A stretch of 64,000 bases of DNA from NCBI RefSeq assembly GCF_019431045.1, contig NZ_JAHXPT010000001.1:465281-529280 (forward strand), read 5' to 3'. The position numbers were made by a program, and so were the translations under genes. How positions within the stretch are numbered: the stretch's first letter is position 1; each line of letters starts with the position of its first letter. The stretch is from Clostridium weizhouense. Lineage in GTDB: Bacteria > Bacillota > Clostridia > Clostridiales > Clostridiaceae. Shown here one piece after another: positions 56,198 to 64,000 of this stretch. The notes under the pieces are model-generated. The model did not search any database. It was given only the letters and a program-made list of their open reading frames with translations, and was not told the DNA's origin.

Positions 56198-57541
56198 CTA
56201 TTTTCCTGCTATTGAAAGTTCTTTAACTATTACAGATGGACATCCTATACTACTCATTGGAAATTTTAAGTCATTTCCTACTTCTTCTATATTCTTTAAT
56301 AAATCAAAGAAATTTCCTGCTACTGTAATTTGTTCAATTGGTGTAGTTTTCTTTCCATTTTCAATTTTAAATCCTTTAGTTGCCAATGAGAAATCTCCAG
56401 TTACTGCATTAGCGCCTGAATGAAGTCCAGCAAATTCAGTAACTACTACACCTTCTTTAACTTCTTCACATATTTCTTCAAATGATTTTTTACCCGGATT
56501 TATATAGAAATTTGTTGCACTAACACCTACAATTGATGCATATGAACTTTTAAATCCATTTCCTGTTGATTTTATTCCTGCTTTATTAGCAGTTTTTAAA
56601 TTATATAACAATGTATTTAGCTTACCATTAGTTATTATTTCTTTTTTATAAGTTGCAACTCCTTCATCATCAAAAGCAGTTGTTCCAAGTCCATCTTCCA
56701 AATGTGGATCATCAATTAATGTTAATATATCTGATGCTATAATTTCTCCCTCTTTTCCCTTAAGAAGAGATAATCCTTTTTGTGCCTGCTCTGCATCAAA
56801 AATTGAAGAGAATGTGCCAAGTAGTGATACCATAGCTTCATTATTTATAATTACTTTATATTTACCTGATGGAATACTTTTTCCACCAACTCTATCTAAC
56901 GCTTCTTTAAGACCTTGATTTGCTAAATTTTTAGGATTAATATCTGTTAACTTCTTTGCTATAACATAACCCATTCCATCATATTTTTCATTATTTTCTT
57001 CTATTATTGGAATTACATATGCTGTTAGATTATTTCTCTCATTTTTTAAGTTTAATCCTTTTGAGTTTATTATTCCATAAATAGATTTCCCATATCCTAT
57101 TCCACAACCATTAAAGTTAACCACTTTATCACACTGTTTCTTACACTCATTCTCCATTTCTGTTGCAAGAGATATAAGTTTATCTGGTTTTATATTATCT
57201 AATTCCTTCTTATAACAATTTAATTCTTTGTATTCTTTATCACCATCATATATAAATTGAACATCCTCATTTTCTATAACTAATGCCGCATTTTTTGCAT
57301 TCTCTATAAGAGTTTTTATTGCATCTTTATCTAATATTTCTGTATAAGAATATCCCATCTTACCATTTACTTTTCCTCTAAATGATAAACCAAATGCATT
57401 ATTTAATTTATATTTTTCTACTTCACCTTCATAAATATTTATGCTTAAACTTTCAGCATCTGAATAGTATATCTCATACTCTTCAAATCCAGATTTTTTA
57501 GCTTCTTTAAATAATTCTTCTTTAAATTGACCAAAATTCAT
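56198..57541 (-). CDS. pmbA: TldE/PmbA protein, TldD partner
   Basis: A 447-residue PmbA/U62-family subunit. Unlike TldD it lacks the HExxxH zinc motif (the corresponding region reads SLLGTFSSIFDAEQAQKG) and ends with the conserved TEFAGLHSGANAVTGDFSLATKGF. In the known heterodimer TldE helps bind substrate while TldD cuts. It starts 3 bases after the tldD stop, so expression is tightly coupled, and it is the last gene of the operon. Confidence 0.92.
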   Translation of the reverse strand: MNFGQFKEELFKEAKKSGFEEYEIYYSDAESLSINIYEGEVEKYKLNNAFGLSFRGKVNGKMGYSYTEILDKDAIKTLIENAKNAALVIENEDVQFIYDGDKEYKELNCYKKELDNIKPDKLISLATEMENECKKQCDKVVNFNGCGIGYGKSIYGIINSKGLNLKNERNNLTAYVIPIIEENNEKYDGMGYVIAKKLTDINPKNLANQGLKEALDRVGGKSIPSGKYKVIINNEAMVSLLGTFSSIFDAEQAQKGLSLLKGKEGEIIASDILTLIDDPHLEDGLGTTAFDDEGVATYKKEIITNGKLNTLLYNLKTANKAGIKSTGNGFKSSYASIVGVSATNFYINPGKKSFEEICEEVKEGVVVTEFAGLHSGANAVTGDFSLATKGFKIENGKKTTPIEQITVAGNFFDLLKNIEEVGNDLKFPMSSIGCPSVIVKELSIAGK

Positions 57542-57544
57542 CTC

Positions 57545-58924
57545 TTATCTCCCCCCAACAGTCATTTTCTTTACTCTAATCATTGGTTGACCTACATTCG
57601 TTGGAATACTTCCTGAAGATGAACCACACATTCCTTGAGCCAGTTCTAAATTATTTCCTACCATGTCAATATTCATAAGTACTTCACTACCTTTACCAAT
57701 AAGACTTGCCCCTCTAACAGGTTCTTGTATTACTCCACCTTTAACTAAATACCCCTCTTGAACAGCAAAATTAAATTCACCCGTTACAGGATTTACAGAT
57801 CCACCACCTAATTTCTTTGCATATAATCCATCTGATATAGACTTAATTATATCTTCAGGATTATCATTTCCGTTTGCTATATAAGTATTAGTCATTCTTG
57901 ATGTTGGCTGATATTTATAACTTTGTCTTCTTGAACTTCCTGTAGGCTTCATATTCATTCTTCTTGCATTTAATTTATCAATCATATAACCTTTTAAAAT
58001 ACCATTTTCAATTAAAATATTCTTTTGTGTTTTATTTCCTTCATCATCTATATTTAAAGATCCCCAAGCATTAGGTATAGTTCCATCATCTATTGCTGTT
58101 ACTTTAGATGATGCTATTTGTTCTCCAAGTTTATTAGCAAAAACTGAATTTCCTTTAGCAACTGAACTAGCCTCTAATGCATGACCACATGCTTCATGAA
58201 ATATTACTCCACCAAATCCATTATCTATAGCAACAGTCATATTACCAGCCGGGCAATTTTTAGCATGAAGCATAGTATGGGCTATTCTTGCTGCCTCTCT
58301 TCCATGATATTCCGGGTCAACTGTGTCAAACATTTCAAATCCCATATGTCTTCCTGGTCCTTGGAATCCAGTTTGATTTTCTGCTCCTTTTGATGCTATT
58401 GCACTTATACCTAATCTGGTTCTTATTCTTTTATCCTCTACATATAATCCATCGCTATTAGCAATTAAGATATTCTGTTCCTTATCTGAATAACTTGTAA
58501 TAACCTGCGAAATGTCATTATTAAAATCTTTTGCACTATGATATGCACGTTTTAAAATATCTATTTTTTTTGTATAACCAACATCTTTAGGATAATATTT
58601 TATTGGATGTATTGTTTGTATCTTACTTTCATTAAGTATTATAAAATCACTTTCTTTTAACTCTCCTAATGCTAAAGCTGCTCTGTAAGCTGTATCTAAT
58701 AAACTTTCTAAACTATTGTTATTTGTATATGCATAAACACTTTTTAAGTCTTTAAATATTCTAATCCCTATACCATAACTTCTTCCTCCTATAGCATCAT
58801 CTATTTTCCCATCTACTAATGATATTGAATTGTTTATTGAATCATCTTCAAATATTTCAGCAAAATCTCCACCTGTTATTAAACACCTTGCTAATACTTT
58901 TGAAGCAATATTTTTTGATAACAT
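57545..58924 (-). CDS. tldD: TldD metalloprotease
   Basis: A 459-residue zinc protease subunit. The metal motif HEACGH is at residues 243-248 in GVIFHEACGHALEASSVAKG, and the C-terminus contains GAQGxCGxxSG-like AQGMCGSSSGSIPTNVGQP. TldD/TldE clears unfolded or leader-bearing peptides and in some bacteria matures ribosomally made peptides. Here it starts 21 bases after a lipoprotein gene that is itself fused into a two-component operon, a context suggesting envelope or peptide sensing. Confidence 0.93.
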   Translation of the reverse strand: MLSKNIASKVLARCLITGGDFAEIFEDDSINNSISLVDGKIDDAIGGRSYGIGIRIFKDLKSVYAYTNNNSLESLLDTAYRAALALGELKESDFIILNESKIQTIHPIKYYPKDVGYTKKIDILKRAYHSAKDFNNDISQVITSYSDKEQNILIANSDGLYVEDKRIRTRLGISAIASKGAENQTGFQGPGRHMGFEMFDTVDPEYHGREAARIAHTMLHAKNCPAGNMTVAIDNGFGGVIFHEACGHALEASSVAKGNSVFANKLGEQIASSKVTAIDDGTIPNAWGSLNIDDEGNKTQKNILIENGILKGYMIDKLNARRMNMKPTGSSRRQSYKYQPTSRMTNTYIANGNDNPEDIIKSISDGLYAKKLGGGSVNPVTGEFNFAVQEGYLVKGGVIQEPVRGASLIGKGSEVLMNIDMVGNNLELAQGMCGSSSGSIPTNVGQPMIRVKKMTVGGR

Positions 58925-58945
58925 ATTATTCCTCCTTTTGAATAT

Positions 58946-60418
58946 CTAATCTAAAAATGGTTTTTCCCATTTATCCACATAATCACCTATACACCATTCA
59001 GACATTATTATTTCATCATTTTTATTAATATCTATGCTTGTAAGCGGAGTATCACCAAGTTTAGAATTGATTATTTCATATACTAATATTTTATCATTAG
59101 TAATAACTATTGCAATTCTATTATTTGGAGATGTAAATGCATCTTTAGCTAACGGAACTTCACTTTTTAATGTTTTCCATGGTATTAATAGTGAATCATA
59201 ATTTATTAATTTTTTAGAAGATTTTATATTTAATGAAAAATCATGTCCTTCTCCTTCTTGATTGTAAGCTGAAGATACCTTACCTATAATATCCCATTTC
59301 CCTTTATTTCTTTTAACAGAAAAATTACTATAATTTATATACTTGCTATATTTTTCTACTTCTTTTTCTGGTAAAGTATCCATTAACTTTTCATAAGTTT
59401 GCTTAAAAATATCATTTGCTTCACTAGAAAATACATCACTTATTACAATAGGTAATTCTGAATTAATATTATCAATTGGTATTACTTCATACTTATTATA
59501 ATTTCCATTAAAATTTTCTCCCTTATAAACTTCAGTTGCAATATAATCATTTCCAACATAATTTATACTTCTATAGCCATTTTCTTTTATTTCTTTTGGA
59601 GTATTTTTTATATTTTCTTTTTCACTTTTTCCATCAATAGGATGTGTCTCAAAATATTCATGATGATAATTATTGATTTCTACAGTTTTTTTATTTATAC
59701 TCCATATACCATTCATTCTTGGTGCTATTATTTCATCTTTTTCTTTAATCGCTTCCAAGTTATTATCTTTAAATTCTATATATAGCGTTTTATATTTTTC
59801 ATCAATTTGATTACCACTGTCTTCATTAAATATTTTAGATTTAATTCCTAAATAAACCCCTACTGAAGAATCATATTGATTATTTACTTTATTATCTAAT
59901 TTATCTTCTATATTATTTTGTTTTTCATTACTATCATTAATCTCACCTATAAATTTAACTTTATATAAAGCTCCGTTATAAAATATAAATCCACTATTAT
60001 AATTTTCTTTTATAAATTCAAAAATCACACCATTATTACTATTTACTGAAATAACTTCAGTTTTTTCTTTATTTATTCCTAAATCTTTAATTGTATATTT
60101 TACTTCATAAGATATTACATAATCATCTTTAACAAGTTTTAATTTATATGTTACATTATTATATTCCATATTTCCTAAAACAATATAATCTAAAGCTATT
60201 TTTATATTTTCACCTACTGAAACTTTATTGTTTTCTTCATTATAAACAGTTTTATCTAATACTTTGCAATCTATTATCTCCCAGATCCCTTTAATACTCA
60301 ATGAATTATTAGCTGGTGGTTTTATTTTCCCTATTTTGTTTTGATTTATATTCTTTTCACATCCTAATAAACAAATAGATATCATTATTACTAAAATTAT
60401 ACTTATACATTTTTTCAT
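58946..60418 (-). CDS. Unknown lipoprotein of the two-component operon
   Basis: A 490-residue secreted lipoprotein with signal segment and lipobox CLLGC (lipid cysteine about residue 20). The mature part has two similar-looking lipocalin-like pieces, each opening with GIW (KGIWEIIDCKVLDK near 43 and MNGIWSINKKTVEIN near 240), and a C-terminal domain with many charged residues. I do not recognise a named family. Its ATG overlaps the histidine kinase stop by 4 bases (ATGA), so it is made with the sensor. It may be the sensor's extracellular partner or a target. Confidence 0.8.
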   Translation of the reverse strand: MKKCISIILVIMISICLLGCEKNINQNKIGKIKPPANNSLSIKGIWEIIDCKVLDKTVYNEENNKVSVGENIKIALDYIVLGNMEYNNVTYKLKLVKDDYVISYEVKYTIKDLGINKEKTEVISVNSNNGVIFEFIKENYNSGFIFYNGALYKVKFIGEINDSNEKQNNIEDKLDNKVNNQYDSSVGVYLGIKSKIFNEDSGNQIDEKYKTLYIEFKDNNLEAIKEKDEIIAPRMNGIWSINKKTVEINNYHHEYFETHPIDGKSEKENIKNTPKEIKENGYRSINYVGNDYIATEVYKGENFNGNYNKYEVIPIDNINSELPIVISDVFSSEANDIFKQTYEKLMDTLPEKEVEKYSKYINYSNFSVKRNKGKWDIIGKVSSAYNQEGEGHDFSLNIKSSKKLINYDSLLIPWKTLKSEVPLAKDAFTSPNNRIAIVITNDKILVYEIINSKLGDTPLTSIDINKNDEIIMSEWCIGDYVDKWEKPFLD

Positions 60419-61809
60419 AATTCCGTCTCCTTTTTATTAGGAATTGATATAATCACTTTAGTCTCTTCTCCTTCCTTACTTTCTATTTCTAAATTACCTC
60501 CATGTAAAGTAATAATTTCATCACAAATAGATAATCCAATACCATTTTTAGATTTAGAATTAGATCCTTTATAAAATTTTTCTTTTACATGAGGTAAATC
60601 TTCTTTACTTATTCCACATCCATTATCTTCTACTATTATAATTAATCCATTTTCATCTTTAAAACTTATCTTAACTTCACCATTTTTATCTATAAATTTA
60701 AAAGAATTGTCTATTAAATTTATTAATACTTGTTTTAATCTATCTATATCTAGATAATACATTTTGTCATCTAATTTAGAAAATACCTCAAATTTAATTT
60801 TTTCCTTAACAGCTCTAGGATGCATGTAATCTTCTATATATTTTATTAAATTAGAAATACATACTTTTTCTTTTTTTAAATTTATCTTTCCTCCTACAAG
60901 CCTCGAAAAATCTAATAACTCTTCAACCATCTTAGATAATCTATCAGTCTCCTTTTCTAATATATTAAATCCTAATTTTAAAGTTTCTTTTTCTGTATCT
61001 TCATCTTTTAAAGTTATTACCCATCCTTTTATTGATGTTAATGGTGTTCTTAATTCATGAGATACTGATGAAATAAATTCATCTTTTAATTTTTCTCTTT
61101 TAATAAGTTCTTCTGCCATATAATCTAAAGTATTTGAAAGCTTCGCTATTTCATCTTGCCCAGTACTATTATTTCTAACCTCTAAATTACCATTTGCCAT
61201 CTTTTCAGCAATGAAAGTTAATCTTTTTATTGGATTTATAATTCTATTAGATAAAACTAAACTTACAAAAATACCAATTAATAAAATAACTATAGATATA
61301 GCTGCACAAAATAGAAAAATAACTTTTAGTTCTCTATTAATTTCCTCTAATGATATTACATATCTAATTATTCCTATTACTTTTCCATTATTAGTTAACG
61401 GCTCTGATACTGCCATTACTTTATTATTAGAATACTTAACCTTACCAACATAACTTCCACTCTGTCCATTTATAGCCTTTTTTATATCAGATTTTTGATT
61501 AAGTTCAGTATCATTAATTCCAATAGAATCCATAAGTAAATTTCCACTATTATCTAAAATTTGCACTTCTGCATTACTTTTATTCCAAAATGAATCAACA
61601 TTATCATATATATTTTCCATTAAACTTGAAGTTGATAAGTACTTATTATAAAAATTAGCTGATATTTGTATTTGGTTTCTTAATAAAGTTTCTGTATTAT
61701 CATAATAATATTTTTTAACAAAGGTCCCTAAAAGCACATTCATTGTTACAACAATAAATAATATTAAAAATATAAAATTTTTTACTAATGTATTTTTAAT
61801 ACTTTTCAT
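60415..61809 (-). CDS. Membrane sensor histidine kinase
   Basis: A 464-residue kinase: membrane helix 1 (about 9-30), an extracellular sensor of about 130 residues with a PAS/Cache-like feel (EVQILDNSGNLLMDSIG, MAVSEPLTNNGKVIGIIRYV), membrane helix 2 (about 163-187), HAMP, phospho-accepting His251 in SSVSHELRTPLTSIKG, N box LINLIDNSFKFI and G1 VEDNGCGIS. It resembles the WalK/PhoR type. It begins 3 bases after the regulator stop. The stimulus is unknown. Confidence 0.93.
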   Translation of the reverse strand: MKSIKNTLVKNFIFLILFIVVTMNVLLGTFVKKYYYDNTETLLRNQIQISANFYNKYLSTSSLMENIYDNVDSFWNKSNAEVQILDNSGNLLMDSIGINDTELNQKSDIKKAINGQSGSYVGKVKYSNNKVMAVSEPLTNNGKVIGIIRYVISLEEINRELKVIFLFCAAISIVILLIGIFVSLVLSNRIINPIKRLTFIAEKMANGNLEVRNNSTGQDEIAKLSNTLDYMAEELIKREKLKDEFISSVSHELRTPLTSIKGWVITLKDEDTEKETLKLGFNILEKETDRLSKMVEELLDFSRLVGGKINLKKEKVCISNLIKYIEDYMHPRAVKEKIKFEVFSKLDDKMYYLDIDRLKQVLINLIDNSFKFIDKNGEVKISFKDENGLIIIVEDNGCGISKEDLPHVKEKFYKGSNSKSKNGIGLSICDEIITLHGGNLEIESKEGEETKVIISIPNKKETEL

Positions 61810-61812
61810 AAT

Positions 61813-62496
61813 TTATCCTTTCCATCTGTACCCTATTCCCCAAATTGTTTCTATAAATTTTGGAGTTGAAGAATCATCTTCTATTTTAGCCCTAAGCCTT
61901 CTAATATTCACATCTATTAATTTAGGATCCCCAAAATAATTATATCCCCATACTAAATTTAAAAGTTCATCTCTTGTAAATGCTTTATTAGGGTTCTCTA
62001 AAAACAATTTCATTAATAAATACTCTTTAGGAGTAACATCTACTTCAATATTATTCTTTAACAATTTTTGAGAATATAAATCTATTATGAATGGTTCTCT
62101 AATTAACTTATTTTTATCTTCTATTTTTTCTTCTCCTATTCTCCTTAATATAGCCTTAACTCTAAGAACTAATTCTAATGGATTAAAAGGTTTTACAATA
62201 TAATCATCTGCACCATATTCTAATCCCATTATTTTATCCATATCTTGACCTCTAGCAGTCAACATTATAATACCAATATTAGGGTATCTTTCTCTAAGCT
62301 TAGAACATACTTCAAATCCATCTATACCCGGAAGCATAATGTCTAGAACTGCTAAATCAGGAATATATATATCCGCTTTCTTAAGACCTTCTTCTCCACT
62401 TTCAGCCTCTATTACTTCAAAATCATTTCTTTTTAAATTTATTTTTAAAAAACCTCTTATACTTTCTTCATCTTCAACTATCAATATTTTATTCAT
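61813..62496 (-). CDS. OmpR/PhoB-type response regulator
   Basis: A 227-residue regulator with receiver domain (phospho-acceptor Asp52 in LAVLDIMLPGIDG, conserved Lys in DYIVKPFNPLEL) and winged-helix output domain (FTRDELLNLVWGYNYFGDPKLIDVNIRRLRAKIE). It leads an operon of regulator, kinase, lipoprotein, tldD, tldE. Only 33 bases separate its start from the terminator of the upstream deacetylase, so its promoter overlaps that terminator or the operon depends on read-through. Confidence 0.95.
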   Translation of the reverse strand: MNKILIVEDEESIRGFLKINLKRNDFEVIEAESGEEGLKKADIYIPDLAVLDIMLPGIDGFEVCSKLRERYPNIGIIMLTARGQDMDKIMGLEYGADDYIVKPFNPLELVLRVKAILRRIGEEKIEDKNKLIREPFIIDLYSQKLLKNNIEVDVTPKEYLLMKLFLENPNKAFTRDELLNLVWGYNYFGDPKLIDVNIRRLRAKIEDDSSTPKFIETIWGIGYRWKG

Positions 62497-62528
62497 ACTT
62501 TATCATCCCCTTTTAGATTTAAATATAT

Positions 62529-62560
62529 AAAAAAGAGACTATTCAAAAGTCTCTTATTTA
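62529..62560 (-). terminator. Terminator of the polysaccharide deacetylase gene
   Basis: AAGAGACT / AGTCTCTT (62533-62540 and 62548-62555), an 8-bp perfect stem with 7-base loop, then TTTTTTAT on the minus strand. Confidence 0.8.
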
Positions 62561-62602
62561 TATACTTATATTATTAATTATAATTTATTTAAATATTTCT
62601 AT

Positions 62603-63565
62603 CTATTTAATAGTTCTAAATTCATATCCTTCTGATCTTAAATAATCTATTATTTCTGGTAAAGCCTTAGCTGTTTCTTCTTTTTGATTCGTATCATGCA
62701 TTAATATAACTGCTTTTTCTCTACCAGTAACAGTTTTCTTTACCCCTTCTATAAGCTCTGCTGCTGACTTATGTTTTCCTTCTGCATCTCCTGATAATGC
62801 ATTCCAATCAATATAATGATATCCACCATCTTTTAATTTTTCATCTATAGCATCTTTACCTTTCCATGACATATGTCCACCTGGAAATCTAATAACTTTT
62901 GTTACAAAATCTTTTCCTAAAACTGCTCTTAAAGCATCATTGCTCTTTTCTATATCATTCATAAAGTTATCAGTATTTACTGTTCTATTAGGATAAAGAT
63001 AAGAATAATCATGTGAATATGAATGATTAGCAATAGCATGTCCATCTTTAACTTGCTGTTTTAATATTTCTTTTGTAGTTTCACTTTCATTTATTGATTT
63101 ACCTAGTGTAAAAAATGTTGCCTTCACATCTTTTTCTTTTAATATTCTTAGTATCTCTGGTGTAACATTAGTTGATGGTCCATCATCAAACGTTAAATAT
63201 GCTACCTTATGTCCATTTGCACCTTCAGGCATTTCGCCCTTATTTTGTTGATATAAATATTTTTCAACAAAAGCAGCATCATCAGCAACCGGATCTTCAT
63301 CAGCAGATAAATATCCATAGTTATCTAAATTACTTTTAACTACAGAAGTGTTTTTATCATCTTCTTTTTTAACTATAGAACTATTTTTATCTCCTTCTGT
63401 TTTAGAAATTTCAATTGCTTTTGCCGTTTCATTTTTTTTAAAAATTATTTGAGTTGATAATGCTCCAATTACCACTATACCTAAAATTATTGAAGAAAAT
63501 ACTATAATCTTTTTTTGATTTTTTATCTTACGTTTCTTTCTTTTGTAATTAATATTATTTTGCAT
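62603..63565 (-). CDS. Membrane-anchored polysaccharide deacetylase
   Basis: A 320-residue CE4 (NodB) deacetylase acting on peptidoglycan or another GlcNAc polymer outside the membrane. A basic N-terminus, one anchor helix (about 19-42) and a charged linker with two imperfect KNSSIVKK/KNTSVVK repeats precede the catalytic domain. Asp127-Asp128 in LTFDDGPST and metal ligands His181 and His185 in NHSYSHDYSYL are present, with IRFPGGHMS and VILMHD downstream. Deacetylation would raise lysozyme resistance. The CE4 triad is intact, so it should be active. Confidence 0.93.
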   Translation of the reverse strand: MQNNINYKRKKRKIKNQKKIIVFSSIILGIVVIGALSTQIIFKKNETAKAIEISKTEGDKNSSIVKKEDDKNTSVVKSNLDNYGYLSADEDPVADDAAFVEKYLYQQNKGEMPEGANGHKVAYLTFDDGPSTNVTPEILRILKEKDVKATFFTLGKSINESETTKEILKQQVKDGHAIANHSYSHDYSYLYPNRTVNTDNFMNDIEKSNDALRAVLGKDFVTKVIRFPGGHMSWKGKDAIDEKLKDGGYHYIDWNALSGDAEGKHKSAAELIEGVKKTVTGREKAVILMHDTNQKEETAKALPEIIDYLRSEGYEFRTIK

Positions 63566-63832
63566 TTATAAATTGCCTCCATAGTTTAATTTATTTAGTA
63601 ATTAGTATTTATAATATTATTACACCCAATAAAAATAATTAAAAATATAATTTTTAATTATCTTATATATAGTATATAAAATTTAATTTAAATATAAAAC
63701 TATAATTATTATTCTTAATATAGTATATTAAGTAAATTTCTATATATATTTATTATAATAGTTTTATGTATTATTTTTGTTACAAAACTATTACATAAAT
63801 ATGTTATAATGAAATTTTTTATATTTATAAAT
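63566..63832. other. Spacer between the rRNA terminator and the deacetylase gene
   Basis: AT-rich, with no 5S rRNA, tRNA or open frame behind a ribosome site seen. It must contain the deacetylase promoter on the minus strand. Confidence 0.5.
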
Positions 63833-63857
63833 ATAAAAAAAGCCGATATAATCGGCT
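63833..63857 (-). terminator. Terminator of the rRNA operon
   Basis: AGCCGAT / ATCGGCT (63841-63847 and 63851-63857) with a 3-base loop, followed on the minus strand by seven T. It lies about 77 bases past the 23S 3' end. Confidence 0.85.
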
Positions 63858-63933
63858 CTATAATTCTAATATCTAAATATTTTAAAAGTAATTCTTTCAA
63901 AATTGCACATATCTTGTATATACTTAATTATTA

Positions 63934-64000
63934 TTGGTCAAGCCCTCGACCTATTAGTATCAGTCAGCTAAATATGTTACCACACTTACACCTCTGACCT
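63934..64000 (-). rRNA. 23S rRNA, 3' end only
   Basis: On the minus strand the sequence reads ...GATACTAATAGGTCGAGGGC and ends TTGACC, the conserved 3' terminus of bacterial 23S rRNA, preceded by AGGTCAGAGGTGTAAG. About 67 bases are in the window; the gene runs off the right edge. The 3' boundary is accurate to a few bases only. Confidence 0.93.

Noticed and set aside
63700..63934. 5S rRNA gene after 23S
   Set aside because: The region is AT rich and lacks any 5S-like conserved segment; a terminator hairpin already follows the 23S end.

Overview
The window is a chromosomal segment of a low-GC, endospore-forming Firmicute, most likely a Clostridium sensu stricto (cluster I). The support is the very AT-rich base composition, strong AGGAGG-type ribosome sites, butyrate-type thiolase next to the F-ATPase operon, and many sporulation genes (spoIIR, sipL, yabG, cotS family, cyanophycin genes). 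I do not name a species. Nearly all genes lie on the minus strand. A 23S rRNA gene on the same strand enters at the right edge, so replication probably runs right to left with the origin beyond the right end.

Layout, left to right. 1-3690: F1Fo ATP synthase operon (atpI-B-E-F-H-A, with atpA cut by the edge). 4422-8839: thiolase, UDP-GlcNAc 2-epimerase, dCMP deaminase, upp, rpiB. 8958-14553: translation and tRNA modification genes (Sua5, prfA, a DUF1385-PrmC fusion, tdk). 14961-20296: rpmE and a glycolipid glycosyltransferase on the plus strand, then rho and pyrG on the minus strand. 20452-30233: a small unknown gene, DUF1934, a MnmA/ThiI-like PP-loop protein, spoIIR, ispE, the cyanophycin pair cphB-cphA, sipL, a candidate plus-strand small RNA, and veg with a perfect promoter. 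30648-36200: a gene remnant and a lactose/cellobiose-type PTS operon (IIA, GH1, IIB, IIC) behind its LicR-type regulator. 36703-44349: a spore-coat block with yabG and two copies of a divergent CotS/glycosyltransferase arrangement. 44368-47264: EutH with a solute-binding-like protein, and an orphan PTS IIA. 47534-54059: htrA, a degenerate alpha/beta hydrolase with tsaD, a RusA-like zinc-ribbon protein, an SGNH hydrolase, and an FAD oxidoreductase paired with a cysteine-less YedF. 54241-63565: LtaS, then a probable five-gene operon (response regulator, histidine kinase, lipoprotein, TldD, TldE) and a polysaccharide deacetylase. 63934-64000: 3' end of a 23S rRNA with a terminator but no 5S gene directly downstream.

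Most of this is ordinary clostridial core genome. The parts I consider least explained are: the candidate small RNA between sipL and veg; a structured element before prfA with competing helices; the regulator-lipoprotein-TldDE operon; three proteins that keep a fold but have lost classical catalytic residues (YedF, alpha/beta hydrolase, RusA-like); the unknown protein embedded among cotS paralogues; and dispersed hairpin and MITE-like repeats. No CRISPR array, insertion sequence, prophage or tRNA gene was seen.
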